This document shows, in pieces, positions 15,500-24,193 of a stretch of 64,000 bases of DNA. This DNA comes from Albimonas donghaensis (GTDB lineage Bacteria > Pseudomonadota > Alphaproteobacteria > Rhodobacterales > Rhodobacteraceae). Within the stretch, counting starts at the first letter, position 1. Each line of letters starts with the position of its first letter. The notes under the pieces are model-generated. The model made no database searches and was not told where the DNA came from. It saw only the letters and a list, made by a program, of their open reading frames with translations. The stretch is taken from the NCBI RefSeq assembly GCF_900106695.1, contig NZ_FNMZ01000006.1, positions 124,001-188,000 of the forward strand, written 5' to 3'. The position numbers and the translations under genes are program-made.

Positions 15500-17467
15500 A
15501 TGGACGAGGCCGAACGCCGCGAGCTCGAAGGAGCCGCCCCCGCCCCCCTGCCCATGGCTGCGCGCATCGCGATCATCGCCGGCACGATCGCGGCCGTCGG
15601 GCTGGCGGCGCACCAGCTTTTCAACTGGCAGCTTTTCGGGATCGTGCTGATCGAGGGGCGATACCTGTATCTGCTCGGCGGCGTGTTCCTGGCGCTGACC
15701 TTCCTGGTCTTCCCCGCCTCGCGCATACGCGGGCCCGGCCTGCTGGACTGGATCCCCGCGGCGCTGTCCGCGGCGGTGGGCGTCTATTTCGCCTGGTCGG
15801 CGGACACCAGCCTTGAGGAAGGCTGGGAATACGCCGCGCCGGACACCGCGGTCTGGGCCTCGGTGCTTTACTACCTGCTGATCCTGGAGGCGACGCGCCG
15901 GGCCGGCGGGCTGGTCCTGTTCCTGATCGTGGCGGCGTTCTCGCTCTACCCGACCTTCGCCGACGTGATGCCCGACCCGCTGACCGGCTTCGCCTCGCCG
16001 TTCCTCGATCTCGCGCCCTATCACATGATCTCGAACGAAAGCTCGTTCGGCATCCCGATGAACGCCTTCGGCAACCTCGTGATCGGCTTCATCGTGTTCG
16101 GCGCCGTGCTCCAGCACACCGGGGGGGGCAAGTTCTTCAACGACCTGGCGCTGGCGCTGGTCGGCTCGTTCCGCGGCGGCGCGGCCAAGGTCGCGATCTT
16201 CGCCTCGGGCTTCATGGGGTCGATGTCGGGCTCGGTCATCTCCAACGTGCTGACCACCGGCGCGGTGTCGATCCCGGCGATGAAGCGCACCGGCTTCTCG
16301 GCCCGCTACGCCGCGGCGACCGAGGCCTGCGCGTCCACCGGCGGCGTGCTGATGCCCCCGGTGATGGGGGCCACGGCCTTCGTCATGGCCTCCTTCCTGT
16401 CGCGCCCCTATGTGGAGATCGCGCTGGCCGCGGCGATCCCGTCGATCCTCTACTATTTCGGGCTGTTCGCGCAGATCGACGCCTACGCCGCCAAGCGCGG
16501 GCTGAAGGGCCTGGCCCCGGGCGAGGCCCCGACCCTGCGCAAGACCTTCGCCGACGGCTGGCCCTATGTGGCGGTGTTCGCGCTGCTGATCTTCTTCATG
16601 GTGGCGCTGCGCCAGGACACGCTGGCGCCGTTCTACGCCACCGCCCTGCTGCTGGTGATCAACCAGGTCATGAAGAAGCAGCGCTTCACGCTGAAAAGCA
16701 TGGGCGACCTGATCGTGGGCATCGGCCGCGCGCTGGCCGAGCTGGTGGCGGTGCTGCTGGGCGTCGGCCTGATCGTGGGCGCGTTCTCGGCCACCGGGCT
16801 CGCCGGCACGCTGGTCAACGAGCTGGTGTTCATGGCCGGCGACAGCGTCTTCGCGCTGCTGGTGATGGGGGCGATCACCGCCTTCATCTTCGGCATGGGG
16901 ATGACGGTGACGGCCTGCTACATCTTCCTCGCGGTGGTTCTGGCCCCGGCGCTGGAGCAGGCGGGGCTGAACGTGCTCGCGGTCCACATGTTCATCCTCT
17001 ACTGGGGCATGGTCTCCTACATCACGCCGCCGGTGGCGCTGGGGGCCTTCGCCGCCGCCACCATGTCGGGCGCGAGCCCGATGCGGACCGGGTTCGAGGC
17101 GATGAAGCTGGGGGGCGTGATCTATCTCGCGCCGTTCTTCTTCGTGCTGAACCCGGCGCTGGTGGGCGAGGCTCCGGCGATGGAGGTCGCGGTGACCATG
17201 ACCACGGCGCTGATCGGGGTGTTCTTCATCTCGGGCTCGCTGCAGGGGCATGTCAGCCTGGTCGGCGACCTGAGCGACGACGCCAAGGGTTATGCGCTGC
17301 GGGTGATGCTGTTCGCCGGCGGGATCTGCATGGCGCTGCCGGGGGAGGGCCTGCTGGGGCTCGACCGCTGGGCGCTGAACGGCATCGGGATCGCGCTGGC
17401 GGCGCTGCCGGTGCTGTCGGCGCGGGCGAGGGGGTCGCGAGCCGCGACCACCGCGCCCCAGCTCTGA
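15500..17467 (+). CDS. Fused TRAP permease (DctQ-DctM type) for TAXI receptors
   Basis: A 655-residue membrane protein in which the small and large TRAP subunits are joined. The first about 130 residues give four helices (DctQ-like). The rest is the DctM-like pore with GFMGSMSGSVISNVLTTGAV and ACASTGGVLMPPVMGATAFV, both TRAP hallmarks. MVSYITPPVALGAFAAATMSG lies in the second half. A further hydrophobic C-terminal region follows. It lies 226 bases after the second receptor. It should import an organic acid or amino acid by sodium symport, as is usual for TAXI systems. Confidence 0.94.
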   Translation: MDEAERRELEGAAPAPLPMAARIAIIAGTIAAVGLAAHQLFNWQLFGIVLIEGRYLYLLGGVFLALTFLVFPASRIRGPGLLDWIPAALSAAVGVYFAWSADTSLEEGWEYAAPDTAVWASVLYYLLILEATRRAGGLVLFLIVAAFSLYPTFADVMPDPLTGFASPFLDLAPYHMISNESSFGIPMNAFGNLVIGFIVFGAVLQHTGGGKFFNDLALALVGSFRGGAAKVAIFASGFMGSMSGSVISNVLTTGAVSIPAMKRTGFSARYAAATEACASTGGVLMPPVMGATAFVMASFLSRPYVEIALAAAIPSILYYFGLFAQIDAYAAKRGLKGLAPGEAPTLRKTFADGWPYVAVFALLIFFMVALRQDTLAPFYATALLLVINQVMKKQRFTLKSMGDLIVGIGRALAELVAVLLGVGLIVGAFSATGLAGTLVNELVFMAGDSVFALLVMGAITAFIFGMGMTVTACYIFLAVVLAPALEQAGLNVLAVHMFILYWGMVSYITPPVALGAFAAATMSGASPMRTGFEAMKLGGVIYLAPFFFVLNPALVGEAPAMEVAVTMTTALIGVFFISGSLQGHVSLVGDLSDDAKGYALRVMLFAGGICMALPGEGLLGLDRWALNGIGIALAALPVLSARARGSRAATTAPQL

Positions 17468-17576
17468 CCGGGAGCGCCGGCCCCGCCGCATGCGGGATGA
17501 AAACCAGGGGGCGGTCCGCATCGGGCCGCCCCTTTCGCGTCGCGGCCCCGCGGGCCGGGGCGACGTGGGCCGGAGT

Positions 17577-17604
17577 GGGACGGGTCGGAGTGGGGCGGGG
17601 CCCG
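17577..17604. repeat. 14-bp imperfect repeat, two copies
   Basis: Two neighbouring 14-bp units sharing cggagtggg lie between the TRAP permease and the response regulator gene. They are degenerate, so confidence is modest. Confidence 0.5.
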
Positions 17605-17610
17605 CCCTAC
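17594..17610. repeat. Palindromic element ending cccgccctac
   Basis: ggcggggcccgcc followed by ctac. Related copies occur at 37040, 38552 and 46687. This copy overlaps the stop codon of the LytTR regulator gene. Confidence 0.6.
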
Positions 17611-18341
17611 TCCGCCCGCCGCGCCGCCAGCGCCGCGCGCAGCCGGGCCGAGGCGGTGCGGCCCAGCGCCAGCGGCGCCTCCCCCCCTTCCAGCGTCACA
17701 TGCGCGAGGTTGCGGTCCCGCGCCACGATCCGCCGGACCCGGTCGAGATTGACCATCACCGAGCGGCCCAGCCGGTGAAAGGGCGGATCGGGCAGCTGCG
17801 CCTCGAACTGGCTGAGCGTGCGCAGGATCAGCAGGCTGGGCTCGTCGGCCAGGTGGACGCGGGTGAAATCCCCCTCCGCGGTCAGCGCCGCCAGCCGCGC
17901 GGGCTCGACCAGCAGGGTGCGGCTGGGCATCCGCAGCTCCAGCATCTCGGGGGGCGGCGCATCGCCCGCGCCCCCTTTCGCGGCGTCGGCCAGCCGGCGC
18001 CGCAGCCGGCGCAGGGCGTCGGCCAGCCGCTCCGGCGTCACGGGCTTGAGCAGGTAGTCCGCGGCCTCGATGGCGAAGGCGTCGACGGCGTGGCGGGAAT
18101 GGGCGGTGACGAACACGACGCAGGGGGCGGGGCGGGACGGGGCTCCCAGCGTCTTCATCAGCTCGAAGCCGTCGCCTTCGCCCAGGTCCACGTCCAGGAA
18201 CACCGCGTCCGGGCGCGCCGCCTCGATCGCCGCGCGCCCTTCGGTCAGCGAGCCCGCGGCGCCGACCAGCTCGACCTCCGGATGCGCGGCCAGCAGCCGG
18301 GTCAGCGCCCGGATCGCCAGCGGCTCGTCATCCACGATCAC
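17607..18341 (-). CDS. LytTR-family response regulator
   Basis: A receiver domain (VIVDDEPLAIRAL; phospho-Asp in DAVFLDVDLGEGDG; LLKPVTPERL) is followed by a LytTR DNA-binding domain (FHRLGRSVMVNLDRVRRIVA). The stop of the kinase gene overlaps this frame. The GTG at 18341 gives an N-terminus that lacks the usual residues before the first beta strand; the frame continues upstream as TDIRVV, and the aaggag site lies at ideal distance from an ATC codon at 18350, so a non-standard start is possible. It pairs with the kinase encoded just upstream. Confidence 0.9.
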   Translation of the reverse strand: MIVDDEPLAIRALTRLLAAHPEVELVGAAGSLTEGRAAIEAARPDAVFLDVDLGEGDGFELMKTLGAPSRPAPCVVFVTAHSRHAVDAFAIEAADYLLKPVTPERLADALRRLRRRLADAAKGGAGDAPPPEMLELRMPSRTLLVEPARLAALTAEGDFTRVHLADEPSLLILRTLSQFEAQLPDPPFHRLGRSVMVNLDRVRRIVARDRNLAHVTLEGGEAPLALGRTASARLRAALAARRAE

Positions 18342-19393
18342 GACCCGGATATCGGTTCTCCTTCCAGCACCAGCGTCGCCGCCACGTCGTCGCCCTCCTG
18401 CTCCAGCGTCAAGTGATGCCGGCCCGGATAGTGCAGGGCAAGCCGGGCGCGCACGTTGGCCAACCCGATCCCGGTGCGCGACCCTGCCGGCGCCGCCTCC
18501 GACAGGCGGCCGGTGTTGCGGATCGCCACGCGCAGGGCGGGGCCCTCGACGCGGATCGCCAGCTCCACCCGCCGGGGCGCGTTGCGGCGGCCATGCTCCA
18601 CCGCGTTCTCCACCAGCGGCTGCAGCAGGAACCCCGCGATGCCCCGGCCCAGCGCCGCGGTCTCCACGTCCACGGTGGCGCTCAGCCCGTCGCCGAAGCG
18701 GGCGCGCTGGACTTCGAGATAGGCCGAGACCGCCTCCACCTCCTCGTCCACCGACATCACCAGCCGGTCCATCGCGGTCAGCGAATGGCGCAGGAACAGG
18801 GTCAGCTCGCCCAGCGTGTCGGCGGCGGCGGCGGGGTCGCCGCGGAATTCCTCGGCGATGCCGTTGAGCGCGTTGAGCAGGAAATGCGGGTCCAGCTGAA
18901 GGCGCAGGCGTTGCAGCTCGGCGCGCAGGGCGTCGGCCTCGGCCTGGGCGGCGCGGCGTTCCTCGGCGCGGCGGGCGCGCTCGGCGGCGGCCCAGAAACA
19001 GGCGAGGCTCCAGCAGGCGTAGACCAGGCAATAGTAGAAGCCGACCGAGAGCATGGGGCTCAGCAGCAGCCCCTCGGGCATGGCGATGCCCATCGCCGGC
19101 CGCGCCACGTCCGCGACCAGCGCGACCACGCCGCCGGCCGCCCCCGACAGGACCAGCAGCCAGCCCAGCGCGGGCGCGTCGAGCCCGCCGACGAAACCCA
19201 GCCGCCGGTAGATCGCGGCGATGCCCACCGCCTGCCCCGCGATCAGCGGCGCCAGCGCGACGGTCAGCGCCAGCGCGTCGAGGGGGTCGTGATAGATGAA
19301 GATCCGGACCACGAGATCGGCGACGAAGAACGCCGCCCAGCCGGCCAGCCGCAGGCCGCGGGACGCGGGATAACTGTGTTCCAGCCGATGCAT
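18338..19393 (-). CDS. LytS-type sensor histidine kinase
   Basis: A 351-residue membrane kinase. The first about 135 residues hold four or five hydrophobic helices without a large external domain. A coiled stretch follows, then the His_kinase motif LQLDPHFLLNALNG with the phospho-acceptor at H170. The ATPase part has LLQPLVENAVEHG and TGIGLANVRARL. It belongs to the group that phosphorylates LytTR regulators, and its gene overlaps that of the regulator. The signal is unknown; nearby TAXI transport genes are on the other strand. Confidence 0.92.
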   Translation of the reverse strand: MHRLEHSYPASRGLRLAGWAAFFVADLVVRIFIYHDPLDALALTVALAPLIAGQAVGIAAIYRRLGFVGGLDAPALGWLLVLSGAAGGVVALVADVARPAMGIAMPEGLLLSPMLSVGFYYCLVYACWSLACFWAAAERARRAEERRAAQAEADALRAELQRLRLQLDPHFLLNALNGIAEEFRGDPAAAADTLGELTLFLRHSLTAMDRLVMSVDEEVEAVSAYLEVQRARFGDGLSATVDVETAALGRGIAGFLLQPLVENAVEHGRRNAPRRVELAIRVEGPALRVAIRNTGRLSEAAPAGSRTGIGLANVRARLALHYPGRHHLTLEQEGDDVAATLVLEGEPISGS

Positions 19394-19636
19394 GGCGCCC
19401 CCCTGCGCGGCGACGCCCCGGAGCCGCCGCGAGTCGCCCCTCCGGGATAGCCGCCGCCCCGCGGCCGGGCAAGCCGCGCCCCCTCCCCGCCCTCGGCCCG
19501 GGCCGGTTCACCGACGAAGGCGCCGGTTTCATCGATCACCCCGCCCCGGCTTCTGGCCTTCCGCGACGTGACATGCGGGAAACGCCCCGAGCCGCTCCGC
19601 ACGGAGGGCGTGGCAAGGTAATGGGAGGGCCGGGAC

Positions 19637-22600
19637 ATGAGCGATGGCGAAGGTCGGATCTTCAGCGTCGAGATCGGCGCGGGCGACATCGAGGGCTTTG
19701 ACCCCACCCGCGACAAGCTCGATCTCGGCGGCGTCTCGGTCCACAATTTCATCCCGGTCGACACGGCCTCCGGCGCCGGCTTCATGAACCCTTGGTCGGG
19801 TGAGGTGGTGGTGATCGTCGGCGTCTCGCTGGGCCAGCTCACCGTCGACAGCTTCCTGCCGGTGGAGAACGACCACCTGCGCCAGTGCCTGGCCGGCGCG
19901 CTCGCCTGGGCGCATGCCGAGGCGATGGGCGAGACCGCCGAGCCCGGCGTGGTCTTCGCCCGCTCCCACCAGCCGGGGCGCATCGACCGGGTGGCCTTCG
20001 ACCCGGCCACCGACGTGGTGGACTTCCGCCATTACGGCACGCGCGAACAGCTCTCCATGGTCGACGGGGCCGAGGGGGTGGTGATCTCCAACGCCGGGAC
20101 CGGGCAGGCGCTGATCCTGCTGGGGGTGAGCGTGGCGGAGCTGGGGGTGGAGAACTTCCGCTTCTATTCCGCCCAGGTGCGCGAGGATCGGCTGCATCTG
20201 CAACTGGGCATCGGCCCGGTTCCCGACGCGCAGATCCTCGACCAGGACATGCCCGTCGCCGGCACGCACGACTGGCCGACCGAGGCCGGGCCGGGCACGC
20301 CCCCCTCGGGCGCCGAGGGCCGGGTGTTCGAGATCGACTGGCGCTGGGGCGAGGATATTCCGCTGCAATTCGATCCCGCCGCCGACCGGCTGGATTTCGG
20401 CTGGTTCCGCGCCGACCAGTTCACCGTGACCGAGGCCGGGGGCGCGGTGGTCATCGCCATCGACGGCAACCAGCAGACCTACCGGCTCGACGGCGTCACG
20501 CTCGGCCAGCTCTCCATGACCAATATCGAGGCGCGCAACGAAGGCGCCCGGGCCGAATGGCGCGCCTTGCTGGATGCGGCGGAACCCGCGCCCACCGTCT
20601 CGGTGGCCGACGCCTCTGTGACGGAAGGCGACGCCGGGACCGCCGCGCTGAGTTTCGTCGTCACGCTCTCCGCCCCCTCCGACGGGACGGTGGAGGTGGA
20701 CTGGTCCACCTTCGCCGGAACCGCGCGGGCCGGCGAGGATTACGCCCCCGCGCTCGGCACGCTGGTTTTCGAGGCCGGGGAGACGCGCAAGACCGTCACC
20801 GTCGACGTGACCGGGGACGCCCTGCACGAACTGGACGAGACCTTCGGCCTGCGCCTCGCCGCCGCCCGGGGCGCGCGGCTGGGCGACGCCGAGGCGCTCG
20901 GGACCATCCGCGACGACGATCCGGAGACGGATCCCGGCGAGCTTCCCGCCGTCTCCGTGCTCGACCTCACCCTTGCGGAGGGCGACGCGGGGCGGACGCA
21001 TCTGCATGTGATGCTGCGCCTGTCGAAGGCTTCCGCGCAGGCGGTGACGGTGGATTTCGCGCTGGTCGACGGGACCGCGCGGGCCGGAGAGGACTACGAG
21101 GCGCAGTCCGGCACGGTCACTTTCGCGCCGGGCGAGACCTCGGCCGCGATCCACGCCAACGGGCTCGGCGATCTGCTCGTCGAGGGCGACGAGCGCTTCC
21201 GCGTCGTGCTCTCCGCCCCGGTCAACGCCGTCATCGCCGATGGCGAGGCGACGGTCACGCTGACCGGCGACGACGAAACATCCCCGGTCCTCCCCGAAAT
21301 CTCCATCGCCGACGCGCAGGTGACGGAAGGGGATGACGGGACCCGGACCGTGACCGCGCAGGTCACGCTATCCGCCCCCGCGACGCAGCCGGTTTCGGTG
21401 CAGTGGGCCTCGGCCGACGGCTCGGCGCGCGCAGGGGCGGACTATTCGGCGGCGTCGGGGCGCATCGACTTCGCACCGGGCGAGACGGAGGGGTCCGTCT
21501 CGATCCAGGTGCGGGGCGATGCGGCCGTCGAAGGGGACGAGGCCTTCGCCTTGCGGCTGAGCGACGCTGTGGGGGCGACGCTGGGCCGGGCGGAGGCCTC
21601 GATCCTCATTCTGGACGATGACGAAGCGGCCCCCGAGGGCGACGGCGCGGTGGATTACGCGGTGCGCAGCGACTGGGGCGCGGGCTTCGTGGCCGACATG
21701 ACGGTCGCCGGCGGCCCCGAGGGGCTGGACGGCTGGCAGGTCGCGTTCCGCGCGGATTTCGAGATCACCAACATCTGGAACGCCCGCATCGTCTCCCATG
21801 TCGGGGATCTCTATGTGCTGGAGAACATGGGCTACAACGCCCGCGTCTCGGCGGGGGGAGAGACCGGGTTCGGCTTCCAGGCCGGCGGCGGGGCGGCGGA
21901 TTCGCTGACCGGGCTGACCCTGAACGGCGAGGATGCCGGCGGGGGCGGCGGGGGCGGCGGCGGCGGCGGCGAGCCCACGCTCCCCGAACTGTCCATCGCC
22001 GGGGCGCAGGCGGCGGAGGGCGACGACGCGCTCGTCTTCGCGGTGACGCTCTCCGAAGCCTCCGACGCCCCCGTGAGCGTCGCCTACGCGACCGGCGACG
22101 GGACCGCCGCGGCCGGCGCGGATTACGACGCGGCTTCCGGCACGCTGACCTTCGCGGCGGGCGAGACCGCCAAATCCCTCCGCGTCTCCCTGCGCGACGA
22201 CGCGGCCCATGAGGGCGACGAGACGCTGACTCTCGCGCTGTCCGCCCCCTCCGGCGCCACGCTGGCGGAGAACGAGGCGACGGGGACCATCCTCGACGAC
22301 GACCCGGCCCCGCGCCCCGGCCTGAGCATCTCCGACGCCGCGGCGACGGAGGGCGGGACGGCGCCCGGCTGGTTCTCCACCGACGGCGCGCGGATCGTGG
22401 ACGCGGCGGGGAACACCGTGCGGCTGGCCGGCGTCAACTGGTTCGGCTTCGAAAGCGACACCCTCGCGCCCCACGGACTGTGGACGCGGGGCTATGCCGA
22501 GATGATGGACCAGATGGTCTCGCTCGGCTTCAACACCATCCGGCTGCCGTTCTCTTCGGAAATGCTGCGGACCTCCGCCGCGCCCAACGGCATCGACTTT

Positions 22601-23788
22601 TCGCAGAACCCGGACCTCGCGGGGCTGTCGGCCATCGAGATCATGGACCGCATCGTGGACTATGCGGGCGAGATCGGGCTGCGGGTGATCCTGGACCACC
22701 ACCGTTCGACCTCGGGCGCCGGGACGTCGGGCAACGGGCTCTGGTATGGCGAGGGCGGGCATACCGAGGAAAGCTGGATCGCGGACTGGGAGATGCTGGC
22801 CGCGCGCTATGCCGACGACCCGACCGTGATCGGCGCCGACCTGCATAACGAGCCCCATGCCGGGACCTGGGGCGGCGGCGGGCCGACCGACTGGGCGCGG
22901 GCGGCGGAGGCGGCGGGCGACGCCATCGGCGCGGTCAACCCCAACTGGCTGATCCTGGTGGAGGGCGTCGGCGCCTATCAGGGCGACAGCTACTGGTGGG
23001 GCGGCGCGCTTCAGGGCGTGCGCGACCGGCCGATCGAGCTCGAAATCTCGGACAAGCTGGTCTACTCGCCCCACGACTACGGCAATTCGGTCCACGCCCA
23101 GCCCTGGTTCCAGCAGGACGGCTTCGAGGACGACCTGCCCGACATCTTCCGCGAGGCCTGGGGCTTCATCCAGGAGGAGGGCATCGCCCCGGTGCTGCTC
23201 GGCGAGTTCGGCACCAAGCTGGAGGACCCCAAGGACACGCCCTGGTTCGAGGCGCTGACCGCCTATATCGCCGGCGATTACGACCATGACGGCGATCTCG
23301 ACCTGCGCCCGGGCGAGGAGGGGATGAGCTGGACCTACTGGTCGTGGAACCCGAATTCCGGGGACACCGGCGGCATCCTCGCCGACGACTGGCGCACCGT
23401 TCACGACGACAAGCTGGCCTATCTGGAGCCCCTGCAATTCGACCTGCCCGCGGGCGGGGGGAACGCGCGCGCGGTGTTCGACGTGACGCTCTCCGCCGCC
23501 TCCGACGCCGAGGTCACGGTGGGCTGGCGGACCCTTCAGGGTTCGGCCGACGAAAGCGACTACGAGGGCGCGGCCGGGCTCCTGACCTTCGCGCCGGGGG
23601 AGACGCGCAAGACCGTGTCCATCGAGGTCCTCGCCGACGGGATCGAGGAAGGGGCCGAGGATTTCCTGGTGATGCTGGTCGATCCGGACGGGGCCGACCT
23701 GATCGACGCCGCCGGGCGCGGGGTCATCACCGACGCCGCGCCGGCCGAGGCGGCATGGATTTCGGAGGCGGACGCGCTGATCTTCTGA
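19637..23788 (+). CDS. Multidomain Calx-beta/CBM2/GH5 exported glycosidase
   Basis: A 1383-residue protein without a Sec or Tat signal; type I secretion is plausible but unproven. In order: three N-terminal repeats of about 80 residues with D-x-FDP-x-x-D-x-x-DF cores (about 5-80, 100-185, 228-310); Calx-beta domains at about 319-428, 435-544 and 552-660; a CBM2-like module at 670-768 (GLDGWQVAFR, ITNIWNA, GFGFQAGGG); a poly-Gly linker; Calx-beta 4 at 782-892; then a fifth Calx-beta whose first strand (LSISDAAATEGG, 896-907) is separated from the rest (ARAVFDVTL onward, 1277-1373) by an intact GH5 domain. GH5 catalytic residues are E1072 in LHNEPH (acid/base) and E1190 in LLGEFGTK (nucleophile). 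It probably hydrolyses cellulose or another beta-glucan or mannan. gggagg precedes the ATG. Confidence 0.92.
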   Translation: MSDGEGRIFSVEIGAGDIEGFDPTRDKLDLGGVSVHNFIPVDTASGAGFMNPWSGEVVVIVGVSLGQLTVDSFLPVENDHLRQCLAGALAWAHAEAMGETAEPGVVFARSHQPGRIDRVAFDPATDVVDFRHYGTREQLSMVDGAEGVVISNAGTGQALILLGVSVAELGVENFRFYSAQVREDRLHLQLGIGPVPDAQILDQDMPVAGTHDWPTEAGPGTPPSGAEGRVFEIDWRWGEDIPLQFDPAADRLDFGWFRADQFTVTEAGGAVVIAIDGNQQTYRLDGVTLGQLSMTNIEARNEGARAEWRALLDAAEPAPTVSVADASVTEGDAGTAALSFVVTLSAPSDGTVEVDWSTFAGTARAGEDYAPALGTLVFEAGETRKTVTVDVTGDALHELDETFGLRLAAARGARLGDAEALGTIRDDDPETDPGELPAVSVLDLTLAEGDAGRTHLHVMLRLSKASAQAVTVDFALVDGTARAGEDYEAQSGTVTFAPGETSAAIHANGLGDLLVEGDERFRVVLSAPVNAVIADGEATVTLTGDDETSPVLPEISIADAQVTEGDDGTRTVTAQVTLSAPATQPVSVQWASADGSARAGADYSAASGRIDFAPGETEGSVSIQVRGDAAVEGDEAFALRLSDAVGATLGRAEASILILDDDEAAPEGDGAVDYAVRSDWGAGFVADMTVAGGPEGLDGWQVAFRADFEITNIWNARIVSHVGDLYVLENMGYNARVSAGGETGFGFQAGGGAADSLTGLTLNGEDAGGGGGGGGGGGEPTLPELSIAGAQAAEGDDALVFAVTLSEASDAPVSVAYATGDGTAAAGADYDAASGTLTFAAGETAKSLRVSLRDDAAHEGDETLTLALSAPSGATLAENEATGTILDDDPAPRPGLSISDAAATEGGTAPGWFSTDGARIVDAAGNTVRLAGVNWFGFESDTLAPHGLWTRGYAEMMDQMVSLGFNTIRLPFSSEMLRTSAAPNGIDFSQNPDLAGLSAIEIMDRIVDYAGEIGLRVILDHHRSTSGAGTSGNGLWYGEGGHTEESWIADWEMLAARYADDPTVIGADLHNEPHAGTWGGGGPTDWARAAEAAGDAIGAVNPNWLILVEGVGAYQGDSYWWGGALQGVRDRPIELEISDKLVYSPHDYGNSVHAQPWFQQDGFEDDLPDIFREAWGFIQEEGIAPVLLGEFGTKLEDPKDTPWFEALTAYIAGDYDHDGDLDLRPGEEGMSWTYWSWNPNSGDTGGILADDWRTVHDDKLAYLEPLQFDLPAGGGNARAVFDVTLSAASDAEVTVGWRTLQGSADESDYEGAAGLLTFAPGETRKTVSIEVLADGIEEGAEDFLVMLVDPDGADLIDAAGRGVITDAAPAEAAWISEADALIF

Positions 23789-23929
23789 CGCGCCGCCCGA
23801 CCGGCGCCGCCCCGCAGGGGACGCGGCGCCGGAGACTTCCGGGGAGGAAACCAACGCTTCCGCTCACTCAACCCCGGAACTCGCCCCGGCCGTGGTCCCC
23901 GCGCGCCGGGGCGATGCTATTCAGGGCCC

Positions 23930-23985
23930 CGGTTTCCGGGTCTGGCTTTCGGGGGCTGGCGTTCGGGTCCCGGCTTTCGGGACGC
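23930..23985. repeat. 14-bp degenerate tandem repeat, four copies
   Basis: Units cggtttccgggtct, ggctttcgggggct, ggcgttcgggtccc and ggctttcgggacgc keep an exact period of 14 with drifted sequence. Confidence 0.8.
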
Positions 23986-24020
23986 CGCCGCAGGTCCGGG
24001 CGGCCCGGCGCCGCGCCCCC

Positions 24021-24060
24021 GCACGCCCCCCCACGCACGCCCCCCACGCACGCCACCCAC
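24021..24060. repeat. 13-14 bp repeat gcacgccccccac type, three copies
   Basis: One 14-bp and two 13-bp units beginning gcacgcc, followed by a decayed fourth unit. The length variation suggests slippage in the C-runs. Confidence 0.75.
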
Positions 24061-24193
24061 GCACGGGGCACGCAGGGGCACGCGCGCCCTGCGACCGTGA
24101 ACCCTGCCCCGCCTTCTGGCACTCGCCTTCGCGAGCCCCTAAGTCTCACGCTTCCGCCCGCCCCCCAGGGACCGCTTGCCACAGGGACCCCGC

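Larger units (their letters stand above)
23789..24193. other. Gene-free stretch with two repeat arrays
   Basis: No supported gene. Four degenerate 14-bp units lie at 23930-23985 and three C/A-rich units of 13-14 bp at 24021-24060. No clear terminator for the GH5 gene is visible. Confidence 0.5.

Noticed and set aside
12580-15726. Minus-strand open frame of about 1050 codons opposite the TAXI genes
   Set aside because: Shadow of the duplicated receptor genes; its internal repetition only reflects the gene duplication.
17594-17620. Hairpin as intrinsic terminator of the TRAP permease or LytTR gene
   Set aside because: Stem is present but there is no T-run, and the same palindrome recurs elsewhere as a dispersed element, so I list it as a repeat.
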